Below are positions 33,456 through 45,444 of a stretch of DNA of 64,000 nucleotides, in pieces (within the stretch, counting starts at the first letter, position 1; every line of letters begins with the position of its first letter). The notes below the pieces were generated by a model that saw only the letters and a program-made list of their open reading frames with translations, ran no database searches and had not been told where the DNA came from. This stretch comes from Perca fluviatilis (taxonomy: Eukaryota; Chordata; Actinopteri; Perciformes; Percidae). The stretch is taken from positions 31,034,583 to 31,098,582 of the forward strand of contig NC_053112.1 of the NCBI RefSeq assembly GCF_010015445.1, given 5' to 3'. The position numbers and the translations under genes were made by a program.

Positions 33456-35502
33456 TCTCTGTTTTGGATTATGATTCAGTATAAGTGACAAGACAACAAC
33501 CATAAATATGACTCAAAAGGATCTAAAAACACTGTCTTCCTTTTTAAACATATTAACATTGACAATACCACATACTATATATATTTAGGATGACATCTTC
33601 ATTAAATATAAAAACATTAACACGTTATTTCAGTTACTGTATTTAGGTGCATTGAGTTTACAATTAGCTGCTGATTCCCTTGAAAGAACAGCTCCATTAT
33701 TATTATTATAAAAAAATGTATTATTATAATCAAAGTAAATATCTATATATATATGTATTTATATATTATTGTCAATAATTGCTGACCTGCTGTGCACCGA
33801 CAAATACCAATAAACACAATAATACTACAAAAGTACAAACTTCCTTGGAAATTATTAGAAAAATTACAGACCTGTAAAATAAAATGTTGCCAAGTATTCT
33901 TTTGAATATGATCCTTATTAACACTTTCAACACAATAACTGTTAGTTAATATCAAAACACAATGCACAGAGAAAAAAAAAACCCACAGAGACCAATGTTA
34001 CATGAAAATGTTTATACATTTTTTTCAAAAGGCTGTATCATAATATAAATGTATATGTAGAACCTTTCTTTGGAACAATAGAAAAGCTTAACACAAACTT
34101 AGTATCTATGTGATATCCTTCTACAATATCTACAATTACAAATAATCAGTGCTGAGTTCAAATCAAGAAAGATTAGGAAATTGTGCGAAAGCTGAATAAT
34201 CAAGACTACGGAGTTACAAAAGTACAGAAAAAAAGGTATATTCTGATTTTAAAATAATACATTCATAAATAAGAAACACATTACACATTTATCCATGTCC
34301 TTTCTTGCGAAAAATCTTGAAATTCCTACACGTCAGAAAACTCTTTTCTGTTGGGCTTTTAAAACTACTCCAACAATGTGAAATTAAAGAATATTGTCAG
34401 CAATTAACTGCTAAAAAGTTAACATTTTGGAGACACATGGTTTTCACCAAAGATGATAAAACTGATGTTTACATTCAGGTATGTATTTTACCTGTACTGA
34501 ATATCCAAATATGTAAGTGCAAACCGTAGACACACTCAAAGAAATATACTGTACATTTTGGGAAAATTTGCGTATTCACTTAGAGTTAGATGAGAAGATC
34601 AACACTCTTTACAATAAAGCTTCTCTAATCATCAATATTTTTATATTCACAATGAATCAAATTACTATCAACTCACTGTTTTGGTTTTATGTCACGCAGC
34701 TTTACTGTTTTGTTTCACTCTTACTGCTCACATACCATCAGTTTTGGGCTGCTTTCACCAAAAAAGCTCTAAAAACTAACTGTACGCTTCCTGCTCAGCA
34801 CCAAACAGCTAGAGCATTTAGCAGCATTTAGCTAGCTAACTAGATAAGCCAAATACATTTAAAATCTTACTCTCTGTCTGCTGGATGTGTAAATAAGCTA
34901 CTGTCTGCTAACTTGTTTACCATATCAACTTTATGAGTTGATAACATGTCTATGTTGTGTTACCGCTAGTTTAGCTTAGCATAAAGAAGCAGGGGGAAAC
35001 AGCTAGCTATTCAAAAATATGCTCTAAAGCTAAACCAACAGTTAGTGGTTCTATACGGAGATACATGCTGTAACTATTTATTGGCAAATGACAGCCAGAC
35101 GCAGTGACTTCCCAGAGTCCTGTCATCATGTGAGGTTGCCAGGCAACCAACGGATGCCCTAGTGAGCTTTAGAGCTGGTAGATCTATTTTTAACTTTGGA
35201 CAGAGCCAGGCTAGCTGTTTCCTCCTACTTCCAGTCTTTATGCTAAGCTAAGCTAACTGCCTACTGGCTCTAGCTCCATACTTAGCGCACAAACATGATG
35301 AAGAAGACATGCTTTATTAATCCAAGCAGGGGAAACAGTGAAGAGTGAGAGTGGTATCAGTCGTCTCATCTTACTCTATGCAAAATGGCAAACGTGTTTT
35401 TTTCCTAAAATATCTTACTATTCCTTTAATGGTGACAATTTCGGTGAATATTAACTGGCCTGGTTCCTTGAAGACAAAAATAAAAGATGCATAATCGCAT
35501 AT
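33456..35502. other. PKD2-ABCG2 intergenic region and ABCG2 3' UTR (tail-to-tail)
   Basis: No gene was recognised. Minus-strand AATAAA signals for ABCG2 lie at 35313-35318 and near 35076, so its 3' UTR may be only about 0.2-0.45 kb. About 34540-35420 is occupied by a dispersed repeat family (GGGAAACAGCTAGCT, TATGCTAAGCTAAGC), whose sequence would form part of the ABCG2 3' end. Low-complexity AT tracts lie near 33690-33770. Confidence 0.5.
34535..35420. repeat. Dispersed teleost repeat, long copy
   Basis: Landmarks: CATTTTGGGAAAATTTGCGT at the start, TGCTCAGCACCAAACAGCTA in the middle, then AGGGGGAAACAGCTAGCTAT and TTATGCTAAGCTAAGCTAAC. Partial copies lie at 25785-26182, 39545-39790 and probably 43560-43860 and 31670-31935. 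The family name was not assigned. Confidence 0.5.
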
Positions 35503-38500
35503 TTAAGTGAATTTCTTGATGTAGCGAAGTTTCAGATAAGCGATGACAAGGAATACGAACGTCATAACAGTCAGAGCTACATGATTCTCCCACAGTCCCC
35601 AGGTGGTGTACTCTATTCCCAGGTAGTCCAGATACTGCTCTCCTGTACATCTGAAATAACACATTTCAGATTTCTTTGGTTCATAAATGTTTTTCAACTG
35701 GAATGATGTCTGTGATTCTAAAAAAGTCAACTTCTAACATTTGGCACTGTGGACTAGCTAGACTGGAAATGCCATCATTCGTCACAAAGTCAGTCATTTG
35801 TCAATAAAAACCAGTAAGACCAGTAAGACACAACCAGAACACACACAGTATGCAGGTCTACTCACGTCAGGCCGACTGTGCTCACACTGCAGTTTGTCAC
35901 TGTAGCCGACAAGTTGGTGTTTCGGATCACGGCCTCATCACAGAACTTCAAACCAACAAACTCATTGATCTTCAAGGCCTGAACATAGATGGCATAGTCA
36001 AAGAATGCTGAGCAGATCAAAGTAAATATAGAAGATTAGACTCTAGACTAAGACTGCATGCTGAACTATGGCGATTAATGAAGAATATGGTCTGATTTTA
36101 AATAATAAACTATGTAAGGAGGTGTTCACAGTCCTCTGAGAGCGGACATTTTAACTGTACAACCAACTTGTGCTGCATGAGAGGGTTTGCGCCACATTAT
36201 TTAGGCTTTAGGCAGCATTTAGGTACTCGTAGTTTGCAGACAGTGGTTCTGTTAGATGTATGTGTGTTGGCCACAACAATCCAACATCTATCTGGCACTA
36301 ACATTAATTACTATGTTGGGGTTTGGTTTCAAACTGTATGTTTCAAATGTTGTAAATATATTGGGTAAATCATGTCTATGTGCTGACATAATTGTTGGCT
36401 CAATGTGTGCTTAATCAGATGATGTGTACACAGTGTTTATATTGGCCTTCTTCCCACATGGTGAGTATGCTGGTGAAGATGTGAACCATCAAAGCTGCAT
36501 TAAATATTTTTTTTAGCAAAAATTCCTTTCTTTGAACTACAAACATATAGTTTTTACTATTACTTTGATTGCAGTTAATTCCGGTCAAAACCTTCCTTTT
36601 AATTGTAACTTACTGCGAGGCCGTAGCGAGGAATGCTGAAGTACTTCAGCCAAGACATCCAGTCCATGATGCTGGGTAGGTTCACCAGGAGACCTGAGAA
36701 AATCTAAAAACACAACAAAAACGGGAGCTCTTTTTCACAGCTTACATTTTGACATCACAGCAGGAAAATCTCAGGTGTGACTAATAACATTAGAGCGGAT
36801 GTGCCGCTACGTCTCTCACCATCATGAAGACAAAGGTGATGGTCATAAGGATGTTGGCGAGAGCCACGACACTCTGGTCAGCTGAGATGGCCATGGTCAT
36901 GGCTGTGGCCGTGTAGGCTACCAAAGTCACTGTCAGCGTGAAGACGAAAAAGGCTGCAGCTGTGGATTTGAGCCCTGAGTGGACACGGGCACACACTGTT
37001 ATTAGAGAATAAATGCTGAGCTATCTGCATTTAAATACAGCATTTGATCTAGTGCTCAAAGATTGAAATCTCAAGTATTCCACAAATCACTCCATTTAAA
37101 CAGCTGTCAGTCTTACCAATCAGAAAGTAGACAATACAGCTGAAGATAACCGAAGTGATGGTGCGCAGAGTGATGTCAGACAGGATCTTAGAGAGGAAGT
37201 AGACAGACACTCTGTAGTAGCCACTGATGTACTCATGCCTGTCACAAGAAAACCCAAGCAGAAATCAAATCCTAGCTTTACCCACACAAATCCAAATTGA
37301 TGTTGAATTATCCACATAGATGTCATAGTGATGTCAGTCTCCTGCAAGACTTCCTGACAGAGTACATACACAAACAGTTTCCTCTCGATGATGAAGAGCT
37401 CAGCTGCTGACACAGTGCTGAAACACTGGTTGGTAGTGATGAAGAAGAGGGCACCCATCCTGCAAGAAGAACAGCGAAACAAAACCTGATCACTACGTCT
37501 CTCTTAGGCTTTTATTGCAATTTGTATCTATAAGCACTGGTTCCAGGAATTCTACAGAGAGACGTGGTGTGGTCCATATGTACAGACAGGGACTTAGAAG
37601 GTGACTTCACTATGGCCCTGCACCCAATTAAGCAGGGAGGGGTGAATAACTTGAAAAATGTAAGCTGCATAAAGTGGTGTCTGCCATACTGCCTATGCAT
37701 TGACCATGAAAATAATGACATCAGGTCATTATATTTCACTGAACCATGCACAGAAAAAAAGGAGGGAGACCATTGAGATGTCTGATATGCTTCACTGGGC
37801 TTGGGAGTACCAGGTTGTGCACAATAAAACATGGTAAAAGGATTAGCCATGCAGGAACTGCTCTACATTTTACACTTCCTTATTAAAAGCAAGTGACTGC
37901 CGATTTGTTTTAGCAAGCAATAGCTTTAGATTGTGCATCACGAACATGCTGTTGAAGCTACAGAAGTCAGCCCAGTTGCCATGAATTATTTTTAATAAAA
38001 ACAATTTTCCTGCAAGAGGAGGGTCTATACCAAAAGGTCACATTTTTTACTTTATGATGCTCGCTTCCTGACAGAGTGAATGTCAGAGTGTATTATATAA
38101 TTTATTATTCTAGAATTCATGAGTCCAAGTCCTTCTCTTCTGCTAAAAACAAAAATAATGTCTAAAAAAAAATGTAATGCCTGAAAGAAGCCACATTTTA
38201 GTGTTTTGAGTCTTAAAAAATATTGAATTGTGTTCAAAATGATCTAAAAAACACAAACTACCAGAAATAATACAGAGGATATGACCTCAGTAAATATATT
38301 AGGATTGATGTTAGGTTAGGATGTTATGTTAAAAAAAGAGGATTTCTGAGGACATGTGCAGTGTGTATTTCAGCAGGCCTCTCACCTGTTCTGAACACCA
38401 CTCTGATCGTCTTTCACTCCGAAGAAAATGGCTCCTACGATGAGGGCGAGGAAAATGTTGACTCCCAACTGTACAGACAAAAACATGAGAGAGTTTAATA

Positions 38501-41500
38501 GACACATTGACAACCATCTAAAAAGTCCTGTCCTTTTTGACAGAAAAGCCAGTGTTTCTAAGGGTCAGGGGTCAAGTGGACACCTTGCTCCTCCTCCACA
38601 CCGGCCTATCTGAGAGAACAACCAGAACCTGTGGTGGGGGAGGATGATGGAAAAGAGTGAGAAAAGTGAAAGCAACACAAGTTTTAATCCTAACAATTTA
38701 CAGATTATGACGGGACTAAGCGGTTCCCAGGGTGAAGGGATAAGCTAATAAGGTTGAGCCTTTTTCACCTCATTCCCCACAGCCCCTCATGTGAAAGGGG
38801 GGCAGTGGAGTGATAGGTCATGATGCCATCATGTGATGAGTCCCGGACCAGGGCCAAGGGGGCTTTGGCCAGATATGATATCAGTTCAGATCCTGGACCA
38901 AAGAGGCAAGAGTGGGGTCACAATAGTCATCAAAGCCGATTACGGGCGCCCACGCCACCTAGAGCCCCTCTTGGAGGATTATTTTGACTTATTTAGGGCC
39001 AATTAGCTGTTAATAATTCTTAAAGTGAGGAGACTTCTGACGCCATTTCGCCATGGGGTGACTAATGAGAGCATTATGTCTTGACCCCTCCAAAGTGCTG
39101 TCTGTGCATCCTGTTCATGATAATGCTGATCATGCTTTTCACTCTTTGGAGTGTTTAAACAAAATAACATTTGTGATAGTGGCACACAATCATGTTTAAA
39201 CCTTTAACCTGAAAACTGAGACGTTAATTAAATATTTATCTGTCAGAGCTGTAGACTTGGAATTTGGACCTAAGTCGCACTAAAGTCTCAAAACGAGACT
39301 TACTTGCTTAACTTAGTTGAGACTTGATGGCAAAATACTGAGGAGACTTAACCTCAGATCAATAAACATAAAAAGAAAATGATGTGGTGTGCATAGTTTT
39401 TGCCTTTTGGAGCATGAATTATTAAAGTTGTAACGGGGAAGCTTTTGCTTAAACACTTGCAGTATGTAGCGGCTGCAGCCAGAACAAAGTCAGAATAGAA
39501 AACTGGACTTTCACTTTAAAATGAATTATTCGATACATAAACGAGTAGCTTAAAAGTAACAGTTCGAAATTTTTGGAAATGCACTTATTCGCTTTTTGGT
39601 GAATTAGATGGGAAGATCAAAACCACTCTTATGTCTGAATGGTTGATATGAAGCTACAGCCAGCAGCCGGTTAACATAGTTTAGCATAAAGACTGGAAAC
39701 TTGGAAACAGCTAGCTTGGATCTGTTAAAAGGTAAAAAAAAAAAAAAAAAACCTGCCTACAAATGTTGGAAAATGCAAGTTGAAACTAATCCACAACAAT
39801 TCCACAAGTAGGAAAAGTGAAGAGGAATTTATTAAAGAGGCACTCTGTATATTTATTTCATGTTATTTGTATGTAATGTGACAACACATGGCTTTGAGTT
39901 TATGACTTGTCATATTTTTTACCATAAGATGATGTATTTTTGTGTTTTAAGTGAGTAATGTGGATGTATACTGTACCTGGGCCACAGATGTTTGTGGGTT
40001 CAGCATGAGGTTCTGAAAGGTTCTCTTAAGAACCCAGCGTAGCTGGTGGAAGAAGGAGCTGTTGTAGGTGATGGTGCGGGATTTTGAACATGAGATACAT
40101 TTCTTATCCTGGACGATGCGGTCCAGCTCAGCTCTTGTGTCGCTGGAGTAGCTGCTGTTCCTGTATTCCTCTACCAGGCGCTCCTCGATGCTCCGCCTGG
40201 AGTCGCTGAGCTCTGCAAAGTCCATATCTTTGCATAGGAGACATAGAAGGATTAGGTATTTGAAATACTCTTTTACAATAGACACCAATAATCCCATAAA
40301 GCAAAAAAAACATAATGGTGTGGACTTTTAACTTGGAATGGAAGAATAATTACCATATACTATACTTTTACTACATAATGTACATTGCACAAACTATATC
40401 TCCAGAACTTTTTGCACAATCATCAACAAATCATCAACATCTTTGCACATCCTGCACTAAACCACACATCCTGGACTATTTACCTGTACATTGCACAAAC
40501 TTTATCTCCTGAATTTGTTGCACATTCATCAACATCTTTGCTTTCTTAACAATTATTGTCATATTGCACATTTGTTTATTTATATTACCGTTTTTTTTAC
40601 ATTTATTTCCTTTTAATAATGTTGATGGTTATGTATGCACCATCCACCAAGGCACATTCCTTGTAATTGTTACTTACTTGGCAATACATAATTTTCTGAT
40701 TCTGATAAATTTGTCATTTTCTTGACAAGAGAGCCCGATGAACATCCACTTGCAGAGAATGTTAAAATGAATACCAAGAGGTTTGAAGTTGGTACGTTTT
40801 TTTGTGGCACAGCAATCCCTTTCTTTATGTGTTAAAAGCCTATTTGACCAGCACCTGACTGAATTATACAATGGCTTCCTTGTTATATTCAACTTTTTTT
40901 AATTATTGTTATTTCTTTTTTACCTTTATTTATTCAGAGAAGGTTCGCTGAGAGGAAGCCTCTCTTTTGCAGGAATGCCCTGATCACATTCACACAATTC
41001 CACATTCATACCTGGAAGCTGCCCAGTACAACCCCAGTCTGATCTGCTGGCCACTGAGCAGCTCCACTGCCCCACTTTGAACTGTAATATTTATTGTTCT
41101 ATTTAGTCTGTTTTATTTTTACTCTTTCAATATCTAATCTATGTGTCCTTATATTTCCTTATGCTTCTTTTATATCAGCTCTAAATGCCTTTTATGTAAA
41201 TTACCTTGTTGAAAGGTGCTATACAAATGAACTAGTAAATAAAGGCTGTTCTAAATCTATAAACACAAAAATTAAAACAGACAGTTCAGTCTAGGTACAT
41301 TAGAAAAGCTTCAAGTAAATATGAGGGGGTAAAACACCTATATGTTATATGTTAACTTGAATTTGTACAAAAGAAATGCGTCTACATGTTTACAAATCCT
41401 TCCTATTATGAAGACAGACATTTGTTGCTTAAGACATCATCTTGACAGTGGCATTCATGGAGGGATTTATAAATGGCGTTACCTTCAGAGCAAGGCACTT

Positions 41501-44500
41501 TGGTCATGGTTGTGGCGGTGGAGTCTCCATTGATAACATCCAGAAAGAAGTCAGCTGGGTTGTTGTGGGGCTCACAGGGATAGCCTGGAACACAGATCAG
41601 AATGATCCATGTTTAATATCAATACAAGTCCAATGTTTTATGAAGACTATTTTATGTTCTGATTTATTTATTGCCATGTAAGTATTAAAGCTACACAACC
41701 ACCTAGATTTATTTCCAGGTGACATTAAAAACATCAGGAACAATATAAAGATGGTATCTTGTGGTGATAATAAGTTTCCACGTACTCACCAATGTTGGCG
41801 AAGTAGTCCAAAGCGTTTGGCGCTGGTCCGTGGTACACCATTTTACCACCAACCAGCAGAGTCAGAGTGTCAAACAGTCTGTAGATGGAGTATCGTGGTT
41901 GATGGATGGACATAATTATGGTTCTTCCATGGCCGGCCATTCTGAAAAGACACATAGTAAAGATATATTTTAATAGTGAATACAAAAAAAGATGCCTTCT
42001 AATTGCAAAAACTAATTTTTACTTTGCATTTTCATTTTTTAATGAAATTCAAGATTTACAGCTAAAACAAAAAACTCTTCCAATGCCTACTTTTTACTTC
42101 TTTGTTTCATTATATTCAATTAATAGTTACAAATTAGCATATTCTATGTTTCCATATACAGTTTTAAATCTTTAAACCTTTTTTTTTTTTTTTTTAAACT
42201 GTATCAATTATTTAAGGCAAGACAAGGCAAGGCAGCTTTATTTATATAGCACATTTCAGCAACAGGGCAATTCAAAGTGCTTTACATAAAACATGAAAGA
42301 GCATTCAGAAAACAATTAAAAACAATTTAAAAACATTCAAAGTCAAGAATAAAATTTACAGTGCAGTTTAAGCACTGTTAGTTAGGCACTGCTATGCACT
42401 GTTAGGCACTGTTCTAGGTACTATTAAGCCCTGTTAGGCAATATTAGGTACTGTTAGGTAAAACATTAAAACAGTTAAACTTTTAAAAGCAGATAAAATA
42501 GGTTATTTAAAGAAAGGCAAGATCAAAAAGATAGGCTTTAATGATATTTAAACACTGTAAAAGTCTAAAATAATTAGTAATTGTGGCACACTCCACACTG
42601 TAGGTCTGTGACATTATCTTTTATAAATTTGTGGGAATAATCAACAATTTGTCCTTGATTAAACAGGCACATTCATTACATTGTTTGATCAATACACCAA
42701 TAGGCTAATGTGTATTTCAACGTAATTACATTTAATATCAAGTGCTGCAATTTGGAAATGGTTTAAGTCCAAAGAGGCAGCTCTTTGTTTAATAAAATGA
42801 TAAATGATAAATTAAATTAAAATAAATGTATTACAGTAGATACTAAATGCAATCTTAATCAAATGTGTTTTTAGTGTTAAATAACATTTTAATGGATACA
42901 GGTGTGGTTTTGGGGAATGGACAGAGCTGGAGTATCAACTCTGAACATAACACATTATAAAGTCAGAGGAATGGCAGAGGAGCTTTTTTATTACCTTTTC
43001 AGCAACAGCAGGACAGAGTTAGCAGTGCTGGCGTCCAGTCCCGTGGTCGGTTCATCCAGAAAGAGAACGGAAGGATCAATAATCAGCTCCATGCCGATGT
43101 TTGTCCTCTTCCTCTCTCCTCCGGAGATTCCCCGGGTCAGTTGTGTGCCCACCTGAGGGAAACACCCACACCAGTCCGTCCTGACTCTTACCTGATGTCT
43201 TGAGGGTTAGATAAGTAATTGGGACATGTGTGTATATTTACCTTGGAGTCTGCCACCTTGGTGAGACCCAGTTCATTAATGAGGTGATTGACCCGAGCCT
43301 CTTTCTCACTTTGAGGCACTGAGCTGGGCAGCCGCAGTGCTGCAGAAAAACGCAGATTCTCCCTCACAGTCAGGGTGCCCATGACTACGTCTTCCTATGA
43401 GGGGAGACAAGAGCTTGAGGTCAAAGGTCAGAGCCAGAGAAGATCATTTGTTTTGTAGTCTACATTGCCACAGACCTGTAATGCATGTTGACCTAGCGGA
43501 GTTTAGAAACTAGCTATATTTTTTATATTAACAAGGGCTCAATCACCCAACTCTGCAGTTCTCCTCAGATTTACGGAGCTTTTTAGTGTCTTTCGGCACA
43601 TGTTTTGGGTTTTACAGCCCAGAACTTTACTGTTTGGATTCACTCTCACAGCTCTCATCAGCGTAGTTTCCAGGCAGCTGTCTTCAGTGAAAAAGCTCTG
43701 ATAAACAGAGTGTACACTACCTGTTCAGCACCAAACACCAGACAGACAAAGTTAGCAGACAAGCTGGTGAACATAGTGGAACATTCAGCAGCGGAAGAGC
43801 CAAATATTTGTCGCACAAGTGGCCAAAAAAAATCAGTACATGCAGGTTTAAGTAATTAAAAGGATTCAAATGCACCTGAACCACATAGCCAGAGAGGCAC
43901 TTGAAGTTTGGAGGCTGTGGTGCTTTGTCAATGAGTACTTCTCCTGAGAGACCTGAAGGATCCTTTCTTGCAGCCAGAATATCCAAGAATCTTTTGAACA
44001 AAAACAAAACATAAACAATACTCAATAAATGTGTCTACAACAAATGCAGGTGACTATTTGGAATTTTTTTTTTCTTGGAGATCAGTGTAATACTCACGAA
44101 GATTTTCCACTTCCAGTCGGTCCGAGAATAGCATTGAGGCCAGGTTTCATAATCCCACTGCAAGACAATAACACAGAACTCTCTGTTAACAATTCAACAT
44201 AGATTAGTTAATTTAAAGGCAAAGATTGGGTTACTTTTAAATGGTTTGCATTCATAATCTAAGATTTGCACTTCACTGTTTCAGTTTTACAATACAATTG
44301 TGAGGAGTGAGAAAAAAAAAGGACAGTGGATTAATGTCATTTTTGGACATGTAATTAAACACTTTTTCCATATAACACTTTTTCTAAATACATTTTCTCT
44401 CATCCTAAATATAATAATGTTCATGAAAGGCTTTTGCAGGTGTTACAGATCTTATAAATATTTCTTGAAAGCTGCACACAAAAAACAAATCTGTACTGAA

Positions 44501-45444
44501 AAAAGCAAATCCTTTGACTTCAGAGAGAAAAGTTACACAAAAGCACCAGAAAGAGTCAGTCGTTTACAACGGAATTAAAAGACTTGAATAAAAGCCTGGC
44601 AGTGGATTTAATTCGTTTCCCTGGCAGACTGCTCTTTGGTGCATTAGAGAGATTATATGCAAGAAACCATGCTTAATATCATATAATTAACACTGAGACA
44701 GGAAAAGGCCCAAAAACTTGTGTGAAATGATACATTCTTCCATGGGAAATGTCAGCTGCATTTAATACCATCAGAAAGAAACCAATGTAAGAGTCTATTC
44801 ACTATTGTTCTGCTTTGGACAAGGATACAATGAGCCATACTGGATTCACTGTAACACGGTCTTCAAAATCAAGACCTGTATATTTTTATATTTAGCCAAA
44901 AATGATCAATTAAGCTATGTGTTTTCGAAAGTTAAAAATATTTGTTGGTCTTGTTTGCTAAGAAAATGCTTGTGCTTAATCTGAAGCAGTGTTGAGTGCG
45001 TGTAAATTAGAATAGTTAAGCAGCAATCTGTAAAACCATATCAACAACAATACATACTGAACTCTGTGAGTAAATGATTAGAGAAAACAACAATGGATCT
45101 CTATGTAAATGTAGGTCTTGTTTTTCTGAAACAGTCGCAGCATTTCTGTGTGAGTGATGAGAAAAGAGAAAGACAAGCATGTAAAGAGACAGATACAACT
45201 GACAAAGACAAACAAATAAAGAGGGTGTAATTGTTCAAACTGACTTGAGGTCGGCCAGTATTTCATTGGGACTGGTTTTCCTTTTGCAGAAAAAGCCGCT
45301 CTTCAGCTGCACTTTGTACTCGATGTTGTGGAAGCTGACGGTGGAGCCACACGGCTGCTTGTTGTGGTCCTCGGCTGGGGCCGTCCCGTTGGTGCTGATA
45401 TCTTCTATCATTGCAATGTTGATGTGATTGGCTCTCTCCATCAT
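35503..45444 (-). CDS. abcg2: ATP-binding cassette half-transporter ABCG2
   Basis: Fifteen coding exons, 663 aa: 45245-45444, 44098-44157, 43876-43990, 43242-43394, 42995-43152, 41790-41941, 41483-41584, 39977-40227, 38386-38468, 37370-37459, 37117-37238, 36820-36974, 36614-36703, 35866-35978, 35503-35650. Phase is kept throughout. N-terminal nucleotide-binding domain: Walker [10 protein letters not shown] (79-87), Q-loop VVQED (Q125), signature ISGGE (185-189), Walker B VLFLDEP (205-211), H-loop SIHQP (H242). C-terminal half: six membrane segments, and an external loop keeping three cysteines (FCDE, NCSV, LTCTGE) and N-glycosylation sites (NLS, NCS). Plasma-membrane homodimer that exports urate, porphyrins and xenobiotics. 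The start MMERANHIN sits one base after a splice acceptor. Teleosts have several abcg2 paralogues and the exact one is not assigned. Human ABCG2 is 655 aa. Intact. Confidence 0.96.
39545..39790. repeat. Dispersed teleost repeat, partial copy in ABCG2 intron
   Basis: Contains TTTAGCATAAAGACTGGAAA and GGAAACAGCTAGCTTGGA, shared with the copies at 25785-26182 and 34535-35420, and ends in a poly(A) run. It lies in the intron between the exons at 38468 and 39977; the remainder of that intron shows no recognised feature. Confidence 0.5.
40370..40705. repeat. LINE 3' tail with a tandem duplication, ABCG2 intron
   Basis: TACATTGCACAAACTATATC recurs about 110 bases later as TACATTGCACAAACTTTATC, each followed by a CATCAACATCTTTGC block. 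The segment ends TTACTTGGCAATACATAATT...CTGATTCTGAT, the usual ending of a fish non-LTR retrotransposon 3' UTR. Confidence 0.55.
40915..41245. repeat. Dispersed teleost repeat in ABCG2 intron
   Basis: Has CTTTATTTATTCAGAGAAGG and CTCTCTTTTGCAGGAATGCC, then an ending with TTGAAAGGTGCTATACAAAT, the general form of a LINE/SINE tail. The family was not assigned. Confidence 0.4.
42180..42600. repeat. Retrotransposon-derived repeat with short minisatellite, ABCG2 intron
   Basis: Starts with a poly(T) run, followed by GGCAAGGCAGCTTTATTTAT and CAATTCAAAGTGCTTTACAT, a motif found many times in teleost genomes. Within it, 42371-42463 is a degenerate tandem array of a 10-15 base unit like CACTGTTAGG (at least six copies). 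Confidence 0.6.
43560..43860. repeat. Dispersed teleost repeat, partial copy in ABCG2 intron
   Basis: Contains CCTGTTCAGCACCAAACACC and AAGTGGCCAAAAAAAATC, related to CCTGCTCAGCACCAAACAG in the copy at 34535-35420. It ends immediately beside the exon at 43876-43990. Confidence 0.45.

Noticed and set aside
42371..42463. CRISPR-like spaced repeats
   Set aside because: Units are degenerate, 10-15 bases long, without distinct spacers, and lie in a fish intron.
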